Shown here piece by piece: positions 54,110 through 61,989 of a DNA stretch of 64,000 nucleotides. This DNA comes from Streptomyces sp. MUM 2J (GTDB lineage: Bacteria > Actinomycetota > Actinomycetes > Streptomycetales > Streptomycetaceae). How positions within the stretch are numbered: the stretch's first letter is position 1; every line of letters begins with the position of its first letter. The stretch is taken from assembly GCF_022414535.1 (NCBI RefSeq), contig NZ_JADWYM010000010.1, positions 93,396-157,395 on the forward strand, read 5' to 3'. A program made the translations under genes and the position numbers. A model generated the notes under the pieces. The model saw nothing but the letters and a program-made list of their open reading frames with translations, was not told where the DNA came from and did not search any database.

Positions 54110-55003
54110 ATGGCCGAGATCATCCAGCGCGACGGGACCTGGGCCTTCGACGGCACAACGGTCAGGATCACGCCGGGACTCCACCGTTCCGTACCGCTGT
54201 TCCGGCAGACGTTCGGGGAGATCGCCGTCCCGCTGAACGCCGTCGCGGGCGTCGTCTACGAGCCGGAACGCAAGCGGGGGCGCCTGCGGATGAGTCTGCG
54301 GGAGGGCGCCGACCCGCTCCTGCAGGCGACCGGTGGCAGACTGCCGTACGCGGCGGATCCGTACCGGTTGGCCGTGGACACCGACCGGTCGGGGGTCGCC
54401 GAGTACGTCGCCGAGGAGATCCGCCGCGCACTGCTGCTCGACCGGATCCCGAAGGAACCGGCGAAGGCCTATCTGCTGCCCGGCCCTCCGGTGCCGGTGT
54501 CGGTGCGCTCCTCCGACGGCACGGTCTCCTTCGACGGCGGCCAGGTCCGCATCGACTGGGCCGACACTTCCGACCGCGTCAAACGGGCGACCGGACCGAG
54601 GATCATCGCCATCGGCGATCTGGTGCAGGTCGAGTGGCTGCCCAACTCCGGCTACGAGGAGGGCTTCCTGCGGTTCGTGACACGGGAGACGGTGTTCTCC
54701 AAGCTGCCGCCCGAGAAGGACCCCTACGCCCTGGATCTGTGGGGCAGCACACGCCGTGACCTGCTGACCGCGCTGGTCGCGACGGCGGTCACGGCGCGGT
54801 TGCCGCACCCGTCCACCCGCACCGGCGGGGAGTGGGCCACACGGGGCCGGTCGCCGGACGCGCCCACCGTGCCGCCCCCCTCCGACCACCACGACGTACT
54901 GCTGCGCCGGCTGCGCGAGTTGGGCGAGCTGCACCGGGACGGCGTGCTCACGGACGAGGAGTTCGCGAGGACGAAGGCCGCGGTGCTCCGCAGCTTCGCC
55001 TGA
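54110..55003 (+). CDS. DUF4429 protein with C-terminal SHOCT domain
   Basis: 297 aa. Two similar beta-rich DUF4429 modules are visible: residues ~1-110 (RDGTWAFDGTTVRITPGLH) and ~120-215 (SDGTVSFDGGQVRIDWADT). A linker is followed by the C-terminal SHOCT motif (LLRRLRELGELHRDGVLTDEEFARTKAAVL), common in oligomerising or membrane-associated small proteins. No catalytic residues are evident. It has its own upstream promoter region; the next gene follows after 206 bp. Confidence 0.88.
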   Translation: MAEIIQRDGTWAFDGTTVRITPGLHRSVPLFRQTFGEIAVPLNAVAGVVYEPERKRGRLRMSLREGADPLLQATGGRLPYAADPYRLAVDTDRSGVAEYVAEEIRRALLLDRIPKEPAKAYLLPGPPVPVSVRSSDGTVSFDGGQVRIDWADTSDRVKRATGPRIIAIGDLVQVEWLPNSGYEEGFLRFVTRETVFSKLPPEKDPYALDLWGSTRRDLLTALVATAVTARLPHPSTRTGGEWATRGRSPDAPTVPPPSDHHDVLLRRLRELGELHRDGVLTDEEFARTKAAVLRSFA

Positions 55004-55209
55004 GCCGCCCAGGGTGCCGCCCCGCTCCGCCCCGTTCCCCCGGCCGCCCCGCATCCGCGCCGCCCCGCTCCGCCGGTCCAAGGGCACCGCTCCTCCGGCA
55101 CCCGGCTCGGTTGCGGTGCGGGCCGGAAGGTGCCGCCGGTCAGTCGCCGGAGAACGGGCCCTGCCGAAACACGACGGAGGATGTCGGGTTTCGGGGTGAC
55201 ACTCGACCC

Positions 55210-55713
55210 ATGGAAACGACTCGCCCCACGGCAGTGAACTGGGAGACCTTCGCGACCGCCGAGCCCGGCCTGGCCGGGACCGTCGAAGAGCGCTTCGGCG
55301 CCTTCACCCACCATGTCCTGGCCACCGTCCGCAGGGACGGCTCGCCCCGTACCTCGGGCCTGGAGGTCCGGTTCCTGGCCGGAGAGCTGTGGCTCGGGAT
55401 GATGCCGGACTCGCTCAAGGCACTCGACCTGCGGCGCGACGCGCGCTTCGCGCTCCAGGCGAACCCGGGTTCCGGCACCGGCATGGGCGGCGGGGACGTG
55501 CGCGTCGCGGGCCGGGCGATCGAGGTGATGGACCCGGACGCGAAGAGGGCGTACGGGAAAGCGTACGGGAAAGAGGCGGAACCGCCGAAGCCGTTCCACC
55601 TCTTCCGCACCGAGCTGACAGAGGTCGTGCGGACCTACGTCGAGGACGACCGCTTCCTGGTCGTCGAGGTCTGGAAGCCCGGAGAGCCGGTGCGGACCTT
55701 CAAGCGGACCTGA
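55210..55713 (+). CDS. Pyridoxamine 5'-phosphate oxidase-fold protein
   Basis: 167 aa. The split-barrel flavin/F420-binding fold is indicated by FGAFTHHVLATVRRDGSPRTSG and ALDLRRDARFALQANPG, the cofactor-phosphate region. Such proteins reduce or oxidise small substrates with FMN or F420, or bind haem; which applies is not clear. The ATG at 55210 is taken as start because the fold begins soon after. It is convergent with guaA, 18 bp apart. Confidence 0.82.
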   Translation: METTRPTAVNWETFATAEPGLAGTVEERFGAFTHHVLATVRRDGSPRTSGLEVRFLAGELWLGMMPDSLKALDLRRDARFALQANPGSGTGMGGGDVRVAGRAIEVMDPDAKRAYGKAYGKEAEPPKPFHLFRTELTEVVRTYVEDDRFLVVEVWKPGEPVRTFKRT

Positions 55714-55731
55714 CCCTCACGTGCCGCGGGA

Positions 55732-57312
55732 TCACTCCCACTCGATGGTGCCCGGGGGCTTGGAGGTGACGTCGAGGACGACGCGGTTGACGTCCTTCAC
55801 CTCGTTGGTGATCCGGGTGGAGATGCGGGCGAGGACGTCGTACGGCAGCCGCGACCAGTCGGCGGTCATGGCGTCCTCGGACGACACGGGCCGCAGGACG
55901 ATCGGGTGGCCGTAGGTACGGCCGTCGCCCTGGACGCCCACGGAGCGGACGTCGGCCAGCAGGACCACCGGGCACTGCCAGATGTCACGGTCGAGGCCCG
56001 CCGCGGTCAGCTCCTCGCGGGCGACGGCGTCGGCGTCACGGAGCAGGTCGAGCCGCTCCTTGGTGACCTCGCCGACGATGCGGATGCCCAGGCCCGGCCC
56101 GGGGAAGGGCTGGCGCTGGACGATCTCCTCCGGCAGGCCCAGCTCCTGGCCGACCATGCGGACCTCGTCCTTGAACAGCTTGCGCAGCGGCTCGATCAGC
56201 CGGAACTCAAGGTCCTCCGGCAGGCCGCCCACGTTGTGGTGGGACTTGATGTTGGCGGTGCCCGTGCCGCCGCCGGACTCGACGACGTCCGGGTAGAGCG
56301 TGCCCTGCACCAGGAACTCGACCGCCGGACCCTCGTCGGCGATGATCTCGGCCTGCGCCTGCTCGAAGACGCGGATGAACTCCCGGCCGATGATCTTCCG
56401 CTTCTCCTCGGGGTCGGTGACCCCCTTGAGGGCGTCGAGGAAGCGCTGCTCCGCGTCCACGACCTTCAGCTGCACGCCGGTGGCGGCGACGAAGTCCTTC
56501 TCGACCTGCTCGGTCTCGCCCTTGCGCATCAGGCCGTGGTCGACGTACACGCACGTCAGCTGGGAGCCGATGGCCTTCTGGACGAGCGCGGCGGCCACGG
56601 CGGAGTCGACGCCGCCGGAGAGGCCGCAGATGGCGCGCTTGTCGCCGACGAGGCCGCGGATCGCCTCGACCTGCTCCTCGATGACGTTGCCGGTGGTCCA
56701 GTCCGGCTTCAGTCCGGCGCCGCGGTAGAGGAAGTGCTCCAGCACCTGCTGACCGTGCGTGGAGTGCATGACCTCGGGGTGGTGCTGGACGCCGTACAGC
56801 CTCTTGTCGTCGTTCTCGAAGGCGGCGACCGGGACGACGTCCGTGGAGGCCGTCACGGTGAAGCCCTCGGGCGCGGCGGAGCAGGCGTCCCCGTGCGACA
56901 TCCACACGGCCTGCTCGGCCGGGGTGCCCTCGAAGAGGGTCGAGGACGACCTGGACACGTGCAGGTCCGTACGGCCGTACTCGCGCGCACCGGTGTTGTC
57001 CACGGTGCCGCCGAGGGCCTGCGCCATCAGCTGGAAGCCGTAGCACATGCCGAAGACGGGGACGCCCGCCTCGAAGAGGCGGCGGTCGAGGCGGGGAGCA
57101 CCCTCCTCGTACACGGACGAGGGCCCGCCGGACAGGATGATCGCCGCCGGGTTCCTGGCGAGCATCTCGGCCACCGGCATGGTGCTGGGGACGATCTCGC
57201 TGTAGACCCGGGCCTCACGGACGCGACGGGCGATGAGCTGGGCATACTGCGCGCCGAAGTCGACGACCAGGACGGTGTCGGGGGCGGCGGCAGCGGGGGT
57301 CGCTGATGACAC
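55732..57312 (-). CDS. guaA: GMP synthase (glutamine-hydrolysing)
   Basis: 526 aa from the GTG at 57312 (GGAAGG five to six bases upstream). The N-terminal class I glutamine amidotransferase has catalytic Cys C90 (FGMCYGFQL) and the His-Glu pair in [10 protein letters not shown]. The ATP pyrophosphatase P-loop is [12 protein letters not shown]. The C-terminal dimerisation domain ends KPPGTIEWE. It converts XMP to GMP using glutamine and ATP. Monocistronic. Confidence 0.98.
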   Translation of the reverse strand: MSSATPAAAAPDTVLVVDFGAQYAQLIARRVREARVYSEIVPSTMPVAEMLARNPAAIILSGGPSSVYEEGAPRLDRRLFEAGVPVFGMCYGFQLMAQALGGTVDNTGAREYGRTDLHVSRSSSTLFEGTPAEQAVWMSHGDACSAAPEGFTVTASTDVVPVAAFENDDKRLYGVQHHPEVMHSTHGQQVLEHFLYRGAGLKPDWTTGNVIEEQVEAIRGLVGDKRAICGLSGGVDSAVAAALVQKAIGSQLTCVYVDHGLMRKGETEQVEKDFVAATGVQLKVVDAEQRFLDALKGVTDPEEKRKIIGREFIRVFEQAQAEIIADEGPAVEFLVQGTLYPDVVESGGGTGTANIKSHHNVGGLPEDLEFRLIEPLRKLFKDEVRMVGQELGLPEEIVQRQPFPGPGLGIRIVGEVTKERLDLLRDADAVAREELTAAGLDRDIWQCPVVLLADVRSVGVQGDGRTYGHPIVLRPVSSEDAMTADWSRLPYDVLARISTRITNEVKDVNRVVLDVTSKPPGTIEWE

Positions 57313-57437
57313 GGGAGCCTTCCGGCGGTGGGGCGGGGTCGTACGTGCTGGCCAATTCTACCGAGGCGGCCGGGGGACACGGCCCCTGCCGCCGGGCGAG
57401 CGGGCCGACGGGCGCGCGTCTCATCATCCGAACCGGG

Positions 57438-57466
57438 TTGGACACCCCGTGGCGGCGCGGCATACT
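57438..57466 (+). promoter_or_regulatory. Promoter of the chorismate mutase leader
   Basis: -35 TTGGAC (57438-57443), 17-nt spacer, -10 CATACT (57461-57466). The -10 ends 6 bp before an ATG (57473), so the leader ORF would be translated from a leaderless 5' end. Confidence 0.65.
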
Positions 57467-57472
57467 GGCGGC

Positions 57473-57544
57473 ATGCTCCAGCACGTGACGTACGTCTTTA
57501 CCTATGGCACCCGGCCCGCCGGCTGCCGTGGTCGTGCTGCTTGA
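57473..57544 (+). CDS. Leader peptide of the chorismate mutase gene
   Basis: 23 aa, beginning MLQHVTYVFTYGTR. It contains Tyr-Val-Phe-Thr-Tyr within five codons, written TAC GTC TTT ACC TAT. TTT and TAT are rare codons in such a G+C-rich genome, which fits a sensor of charged Phe and Tyr tRNAs. The TGA is 20 bp before a 13-bp hairpin (57565-57601). Together with the promoter geometry this looks like classical ribosome-mediated attenuation. Confidence 0.65.
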   Translation: MLQHVTYVFTYGTRPAGCRGRAA

Positions 57545-57564
57545 GCAACTGATCGAGCGACTTC

Positions 57565-57601
57565 CCAGGCGCCCCGGGCCGAACAGGTCCGGGGCGCCTG
57601 G
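57565..57601 (+). terminator. Attenuator hairpin upstream of chorismate mutase
   Basis: CCAGGCGCCCCGG (57565-57577) and CCGGGGCGCCTGG (57589-57601), perfect 13-bp stem, 11-nt loop. It sits between the leader ORF and the structural gene. No U-run follows. Confidence 0.75.
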
Positions 57602-57654
57602 CGTGCGCGGACCTTGCCGCTCCGGGGCACCTCCTTCGGACGAGGAGCCCAGAG

Positions 57655-58059
57655 ATGACCGCCACCGCCGCGGAGAAGACCGGCGCCACCGAGCGCCCCA
57701 AGCCCCACAAGCCCCATGAGTGCACGGACGACACGCAGGGGACCGGCACCCCCGAGAGGGCCGGCACCGGGGAGAAGACGGGCACCGTGGAGAAGACGGG
57801 CGCGCGTACGGCCGAGGGCGCCGGCGTGATCACCGGTGCGCGTGAACGCATCGACGCGCTCGACGACCGGATCATCGGCCTGATCCAGGAGCGGACGGCC
57901 GTGTCCGCGGTGATCCAGGAGGCGCGGATCGCCTCCGGCGGCCGGCGGGTGAACCTCTCCCGCGAGATGGAGGTCCTCGCCCGCTACCGCGAGGCCCTGG
58001 GCAAGCCGGGTACGGCCCTGGCGATGACGCTGCTCGAACTGTGCCGGGGTCGCATCTGA
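57655..58059 (+). CDS. Chorismate mutase (AroQ-type)
   Basis: 134 aa. After a Thr/Glu/Lys-rich extension of about 58 residues, the AroQ alpha-helical domain shows REIRD-like chorismate-mutase opening ARERIDALDDRIIGLIQERT, the mid-domain Arg/Lys residues and NLSREMEVLARYREALG. It converts chorismate to prephenate, the first committed step to Phe and Tyr. Ribosome site GAGGAG upstream of the ATG. Expression is probably attenuated by the upstream Tyr/Phe leader peptide. It is the only aromatic biosynthesis gene here. Confidence 0.85.
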   Translation: MTATAAEKTGATERPKPHKPHECTDDTQGTGTPERAGTGEKTGTVEKTGARTAEGAGVITGARERIDALDDRIIGLIQERTAVSAVIQEARIASGGRRVNLSREMEVLARYREALGKPGTALAMTLLELCRGRI

Positions 58060-58900
58060 GTTCGCATCCCCTCTCACCCGTACGGCGCGTGACCGCCTCC
58101 GGGCGCCTTCGTTGGTACCGATGTCCGTGCCATCCAGGGGCGGGCCCGAAAGAACCACGCGTGGCTCACTGGAGCGGTGAGGCGTACGGATCGTGCTGTG
58201 CGTCGTGGGACCTCGCTCCAGCAAGTGACCGGACGGCAGGGGACAGCAGCCCGGTCACCCAAGAGAACGGTCGGCTCCGGGGACGCCCGGGGCCGATCGG
58301 CGGGAACGTGCACATATGCATGAAGTCCGGGTCGAACGGTTGCGGAGGCCGCCTTCGTCCCGCACGATACCCGGCAGGCCCAAGTCCCCTCGTACACAAC
58401 TTCATTGCCTGGTGGGCCCGGTCTCCGCGACCCGGCTGCCCGAGATCGGGACCGTCGGAGCGGACCCCAGGCACGGCCACCCAGCGGCGCAACCCCCCGG
58501 CGCCGCTTCCCCGGCACCGGCGCTGCCCTGACGCCGGTGCTGACGAAAGAAGGGCCCCGCGGCGAGCTCCCGCGGGGCCCTTCGCATGCCGCCCCGACGG
58601 CCGCCGCCCGCAGGACGCCTCCGCCCTCCATCCTCCACCCTCCGCCCTGCGCCCCGCGCCGCCCGTACCCGGCGCACCGCGAGCCGTGTGCCGTGAGCCG
58701 CCGCCCGGAGGCGAGAACGGGCCGGAACACCGGCCGCGCAAGAGTGGCGTGGATCACATAAAGATCGTGTGAGCCTCGCACAACCCTTCATCGGCGCCAC
58801 GAATCAAACCCCCTGAATCCAGGGACTCTTCAGCGCCGCCACGCCGGTCCCTCCACCTGCCGGACCACACCCGGACCACACTGGACTGCTTGAGGTCTTC
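58060..58900. other. Structured intergenic region, possibly transcribed
   Basis: 841 bp without a convincing CDS. A plus-strand frame from 58316 to 58531 (71 codons) has atypical codon usage for this genome and is not called. Hairpins occur at 58225-58258 (GTGACCGG/CCGGTCAC), 58272-58295 (10-bp stem with one G-U pair) and 58549-58583. The last looks like a terminator with no obvious gene just before it, so a small RNA is possible. Confidence 0.5.
58549..58583. terminator. Strong orphan terminator
   Basis: Perfect 14-bp stem (58549-58562 with 58570-58583) and 7-nt loop, flanked by GAAAGAAG and CTTC. It lies 490 bp beyond the chorismate mutase stop and 320 bp before the next gene. Confidence 0.8.
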
Positions 58901-59980
58901 ATGAAGCTTCGCCGTGCCATGGCCCTTGCGGCCGCGACGGCTGTGATCTCCCCGGTCGCGCTGCTGGCGGCGCCCACCGCCTTCGCCACTCAGGGCAGCG
59001 CGTCCTCCTCGCCGAGCGCCACCGCCTCCAGGAGCGCGGACGCGTCCGCCTCGGCGACCACCCCGGAGAACGAGAGCACCGCCTCCGCCTCCGCCTCGGC
59101 CCCCGACTCGGACGCGTACGCCGAGTCCTCGTCCGCGGCCTCCGCGTCGTCCTCGCCGTCGGCGTCCCCCTCGACCTCTGCCTCTGCCTCCACCTCGACC
59201 TCCGCATCGGCCTCGGCCTCCGCCTCGCCGACCGGGTCCGCCGCCGACGGCGACGCGGCCTTCGATCCGTACTCCGACTGCGAGACCTTCGATCTCGACG
59301 AGAAGCTCACCGCCACGATCTCCGGGCTGCCGAACAAGATCGTCGCCGGTTCGGGCTGGCACGCGTTCCGGTTCGTCGTCGAGAACGACTCGGACCGGGA
59401 CCTGGAGAACGTGTGGATCAACGCGTTCACCGAGTACAGCGACGATCTGGATGCCTCCCTCTACACCGACCTGGCCCGCATCCAGGTCAGGGAGGACGGC
59501 AAGTGGACCGACGCCTACCAGGAGACCCTCGGGGGTGGGGGCGACGGCACGGTGAACTTCTCCGGTTCCTTCGTCGCCCTGCTCGACTCCCTTGAGAAGG
59601 GCAGCTCCGCCACGCTCGACCTCCGGATCCAGGTCAGCTCCAAGGCCCCGGCGGGCTCCGCGGTCGCGCTGAGCGAGGCCGTCTACGCCGGCAAGGGCTC
59701 CTCCTGCTACGGCAACGGCGACTCGTACGACGTCACGGTGCTCTCCGCCGGCAGCCAGGCGGGCGACGTCGACGACGCCGAGCCGAGCGGCGAGAAGCCC
59801 ACCACCCCCGCGCAGGACGTGAAGCCGCAGGGCGCGGCCAGGCCGATCACCGGCAACCTCGCCGAGACCGGCTCCAGTTCGGCCCTGCCCGTGATCGGTC
59901 TCGTCGGCGGCGCCGCCGTCGCCGCCGGAGCGGGTGCGCTCTTCCTGGTACGCCGCCGCAGGTCCGGCGCCCGGGCGTGA
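58901..59980 (+). CDS. Sortase-anchored (LAETG) cell-wall protein with Ser/Ala-rich stalk
   Basis: 359 aa. The signal peptide ends at AFAT-QGS. A low-complexity stalk rich in Ser-Ala runs to about residue 120. The folded middle domain (120-290) contains two Cys (SDCETF and GSSCYGN) and a pattern (FRFVVENDSDRDLENVWINA) like cell-surface adhesion modules. The C terminus is LAETG near residue 323 followed by a hydrophobic helix (ALPVIGLVGGAAVAAGAGALFLV) and Arg-rich tail, the class E sortase signal. It should be covalently linked to peptidoglycan. Ligand unknown. Confidence 0.88.
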   Translation: MKLRRAMALAAATAVISPVALLAAPTAFATQGSASSSPSATASRSADASASATTPENESTASASASAPDSDAYAESSSAASASSSPSASPSTSASASTSTSASASASASPTGSAADGDAAFDPYSDCETFDLDEKLTATISGLPNKIVAGSGWHAFRFVVENDSDRDLENVWINAFTEYSDDLDASLYTDLARIQVREDGKWTDAYQETLGGGGDGTVNFSGSFVALLDSLEKGSSATLDLRIQVSSKAPAGSAVALSEAVYAGKGSSCYGNGDSYDVTVLSAGSQAGDVDDAEPSGEKPTTPAQDVKPQGAARPITGNLAETGSSSALPVIGLVGGAAVAAGAGALFLVRRRRSGARA

Positions 59981-60032
59981 GCACGGCCGTCCGGGGGCTC
60001 GGTGAGCTTCCGTACGGCCGTCCGTGGAGGTG

Positions 60033-60068
60033 AAGGGACCTGCGCTCGGAGGGGGGCGCGGGTCCCTT
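60033..60068 (+). terminator. Terminator of the LAETG gene
   Basis: AAGGGACCTGCGC (60033-60045) and GCGCGGGTCCCTT (60056-60068), 13-bp stem with one G-U pair and a 10-nt loop, between convergent genes. Confidence 0.8.
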
Positions 60069-60109
60069 TGCCGTTCCGGACGCGCGGGGCCCCCGGACCC
60101 CGGCCCGCG

Positions 60110-61960
60110 CTAGTCGTGCTGCTGCTTCGGCGGTACGGCCGGGATGCCCAGGAAAGGCAGCCGGAGCGCGCCGAAGGCGTCCTGGGGCACCGCCGGATGC
60201 CTCGGCTCCACCGGGTCCAGGCGGGCGTAGGCCGCCGTCTGCGACGGACGCGGGTCCTCTTCGCCCTTGTTCGGCCAGAACGACATCGCCCGCTCCGCCT
60301 GGGCGGTGATCGTCAGAGAGGGGTTCACGCCCAGGTTCGCCGACACGGCCGCGCCGTCCACCACCGAGATGCCGGGGTGGCCGTACAGGCGGTGGTACGG
60401 GTCGATCACACCGGTCTCCGAGGACGCCCCGATCGGGCAGCCGCCCAGGAAGTGGGCCGTCAGAGGGGTGCCCATCAGCTCACCCACGTTCGAGCCGGCG
60501 AAGCCGTCGATCTCGGCCGCGAGGGCGGCGGCACCGTCGGACGCGGCCTTGATCTGCTTGGGGTTGGGCGCGCCGTGCCCCTGACGCGCCGTCAGCAGGC
60601 CCTTGCCGACCCCGTCGGGCTTCAGGTAGGTGGTCAGGGAGTTGTCCAGGGACTGCATCACCAGACCGATGATGGTCCGCTCCGACCAGCGGCGGTTGGA
60701 GAGGGACCGCAGGACCAGCAGGGGATGCCTCGCCGCGTTGCCCAGCCAGGCCCGGACGCGTGAGCCGCCCGGCGCGTACGGGACCTGGAGGATGGACAGG
60801 CCGCCCATCGAGTTGGACCCCTTGCCGTAGCGGACCGGCTCGATGTGGGTGTTCTCGTCGGGGTGGACGGAGGACGTGATGGCCACGCCCCGGGTGAAGT
60901 CCGCTCTCGGCTCGCCCGTCGCCCTGCGGTAGCGGCGGTTGTCCGTCTGTGCTCCGACCAGGGCCTCCGAGTTGGTGCGGGTCAGCTCGCCCAGCCGCGA
61001 CGACAGGTACGGCAGCTGGCCACCCGCCTTCATCCGGTGCAGCAGGGTCTGGGTGCCGTAGGTGCCCGCCGCCAGGACGACCCTGCGGGCCGTGAACGTC
61101 CGGCCCCGCGTCGTGCGGCGGTTGTCCGTCGGGAGGGTCGCCACGGCGTAGCCTCCGCGCGAGTTGGTCGTCACCGACACGACCGTCGTCATGGGGTGCA
61201 CGACCGCGCCCGCCTTCTCGGCGAGGTAGAGGTAGTTCTCGTTCAGGGTGTTCTTCGCGCCGTGGCGGCAGCCCGTCATGCACTCGCCGCACTCGGTGCA
61301 CGCCCGGCGGGCGGGGCCCGCACCGCCGAAGTACGGGTCGGGCACCTGCTCGCCCGGCCCGGCCGTCGCCGCACCGTCCGCGTCCCGGCCGTCGCCGAAG
61401 AAGACCCCGACCGGCGCCATGTGGAAGGTGTCGCCGACGCCCATCCTCTGCGCCGCCGCCTTCAGGTGGACGTCGGAGGGGGTCATGGTGGGGTTCAGGC
61501 GTACGCCGAGCATGCGGCGGGCCTGGTCGTAGTAGGGCCGGAGCTCCTCCTGCCAGTCGGTGATCTCCCGCCACTGGGGGTCGTCGAAGAAGGCCTTCGG
61601 CGGCACGTAGAGGGTGTTCGCGTAGTTCAGCGAGCCGCCGCCGACCCCGGCACCGGCCAGGACCATGACGTTGCCCAGCAGGTGGATGCGCTGGATGCCG
61701 TACATGCCGAGCCGGGGCGCCCAGAGGTAGTTCCTCAGGTCCCAGGAGTTGCGCGGGAGCGACTCGCGGGTGAAGCGGCGGCCGGCCTCCAGGACGCCCA
61801 CCCGGTAGCCCTTCTCCGTCAGGCGGAGGGCGGACACCGAACCGCCGAACCCCGACCCGACGACGAGGACGTCGTAGTCGTAGCCGTCCTCGCACCCGTC
61901 CTCGTCCCGGTGGTCGTGCGCCTGCTCGTGCTCGGTGGGGACGGACTTCTCCTGCGCCAC
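60110..61960 (-). CDS. GMC oxidoreductase (cholesterol-oxidase/glucose-methanol-choline family)
   Basis: 616 aa from the GTG at 61960 (GAGGAGA upstream). FAD motif YDVLVVGSGFGGSVSALRL (28-46), the GMC segments GVGGGSLNYANTLY and ACTECGECMTGCRHG (four clustered Cys), and a C-terminal GHP/NPSLTITAQAERAM. The Cys cluster resembles a ferredoxin-like or disulfide region seen in some sterol/alcohol oxidases. Substrate undetermined: alcohol, sterol or choline-like. It follows the upstream aldehyde dehydrogenase by 29 bp, suggesting an alcohol to aldehyde to acid pathway. Confidence 0.82.
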   Translation of the reverse strand: MAQEKSVPTEHEQAHDHRDEDGCEDGYDYDVLVVGSGFGGSVSALRLTEKGYRVGVLEAGRRFTRESLPRNSWDLRNYLWAPRLGMYGIQRIHLLGNVMVLAGAGVGGGSLNYANTLYVPPKAFFDDPQWREITDWQEELRPYYDQARRMLGVRLNPTMTPSDVHLKAAAQRMGVGDTFHMAPVGVFFGDGRDADGAATAGPGEQVPDPYFGGAGPARRACTECGECMTGCRHGAKNTLNENYLYLAEKAGAVVHPMTTVVSVTTNSRGGYAVATLPTDNRRTTRGRTFTARRVVLAAGTYGTQTLLHRMKAGGQLPYLSSRLGELTRTNSEALVGAQTDNRRYRRATGEPRADFTRGVAITSSVHPDENTHIEPVRYGKGSNSMGGLSILQVPYAPGGSRVRAWLGNAARHPLLVLRSLSNRRWSERTIIGLVMQSLDNSLTTYLKPDGVGKGLLTARQGHGAPNPKQIKAASDGAAALAAEIDGFAGSNVGELMGTPLTAHFLGGCPIGASSETGVIDPYHRLYGHPGISVVDGAAVSANLGVNPSLTITAQAERAMSFWPNKGEEDPRPSQTAAYARLDPVEPRHPAVPQDAFGALRLPFLGIPAVPPKQQHD

Positions 61961-61989
61961 GTGCTCTCCTCGTCGGGAACGGTCGGGGG

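Noticed and set aside
58201..58400. tRNA-like element (GGTCGAACGG)
   Set aside because: No acceptor stem or anticodon arm can be drawn around it.
58316..58531. 71-codon plus-strand frame ending next to the orphan terminator
   Set aside because: Contains codons rare in this genome (ATA, CTT, CAT), has no ribosome site and no domain. The closeness to the terminator is better explained by a structured RNA.
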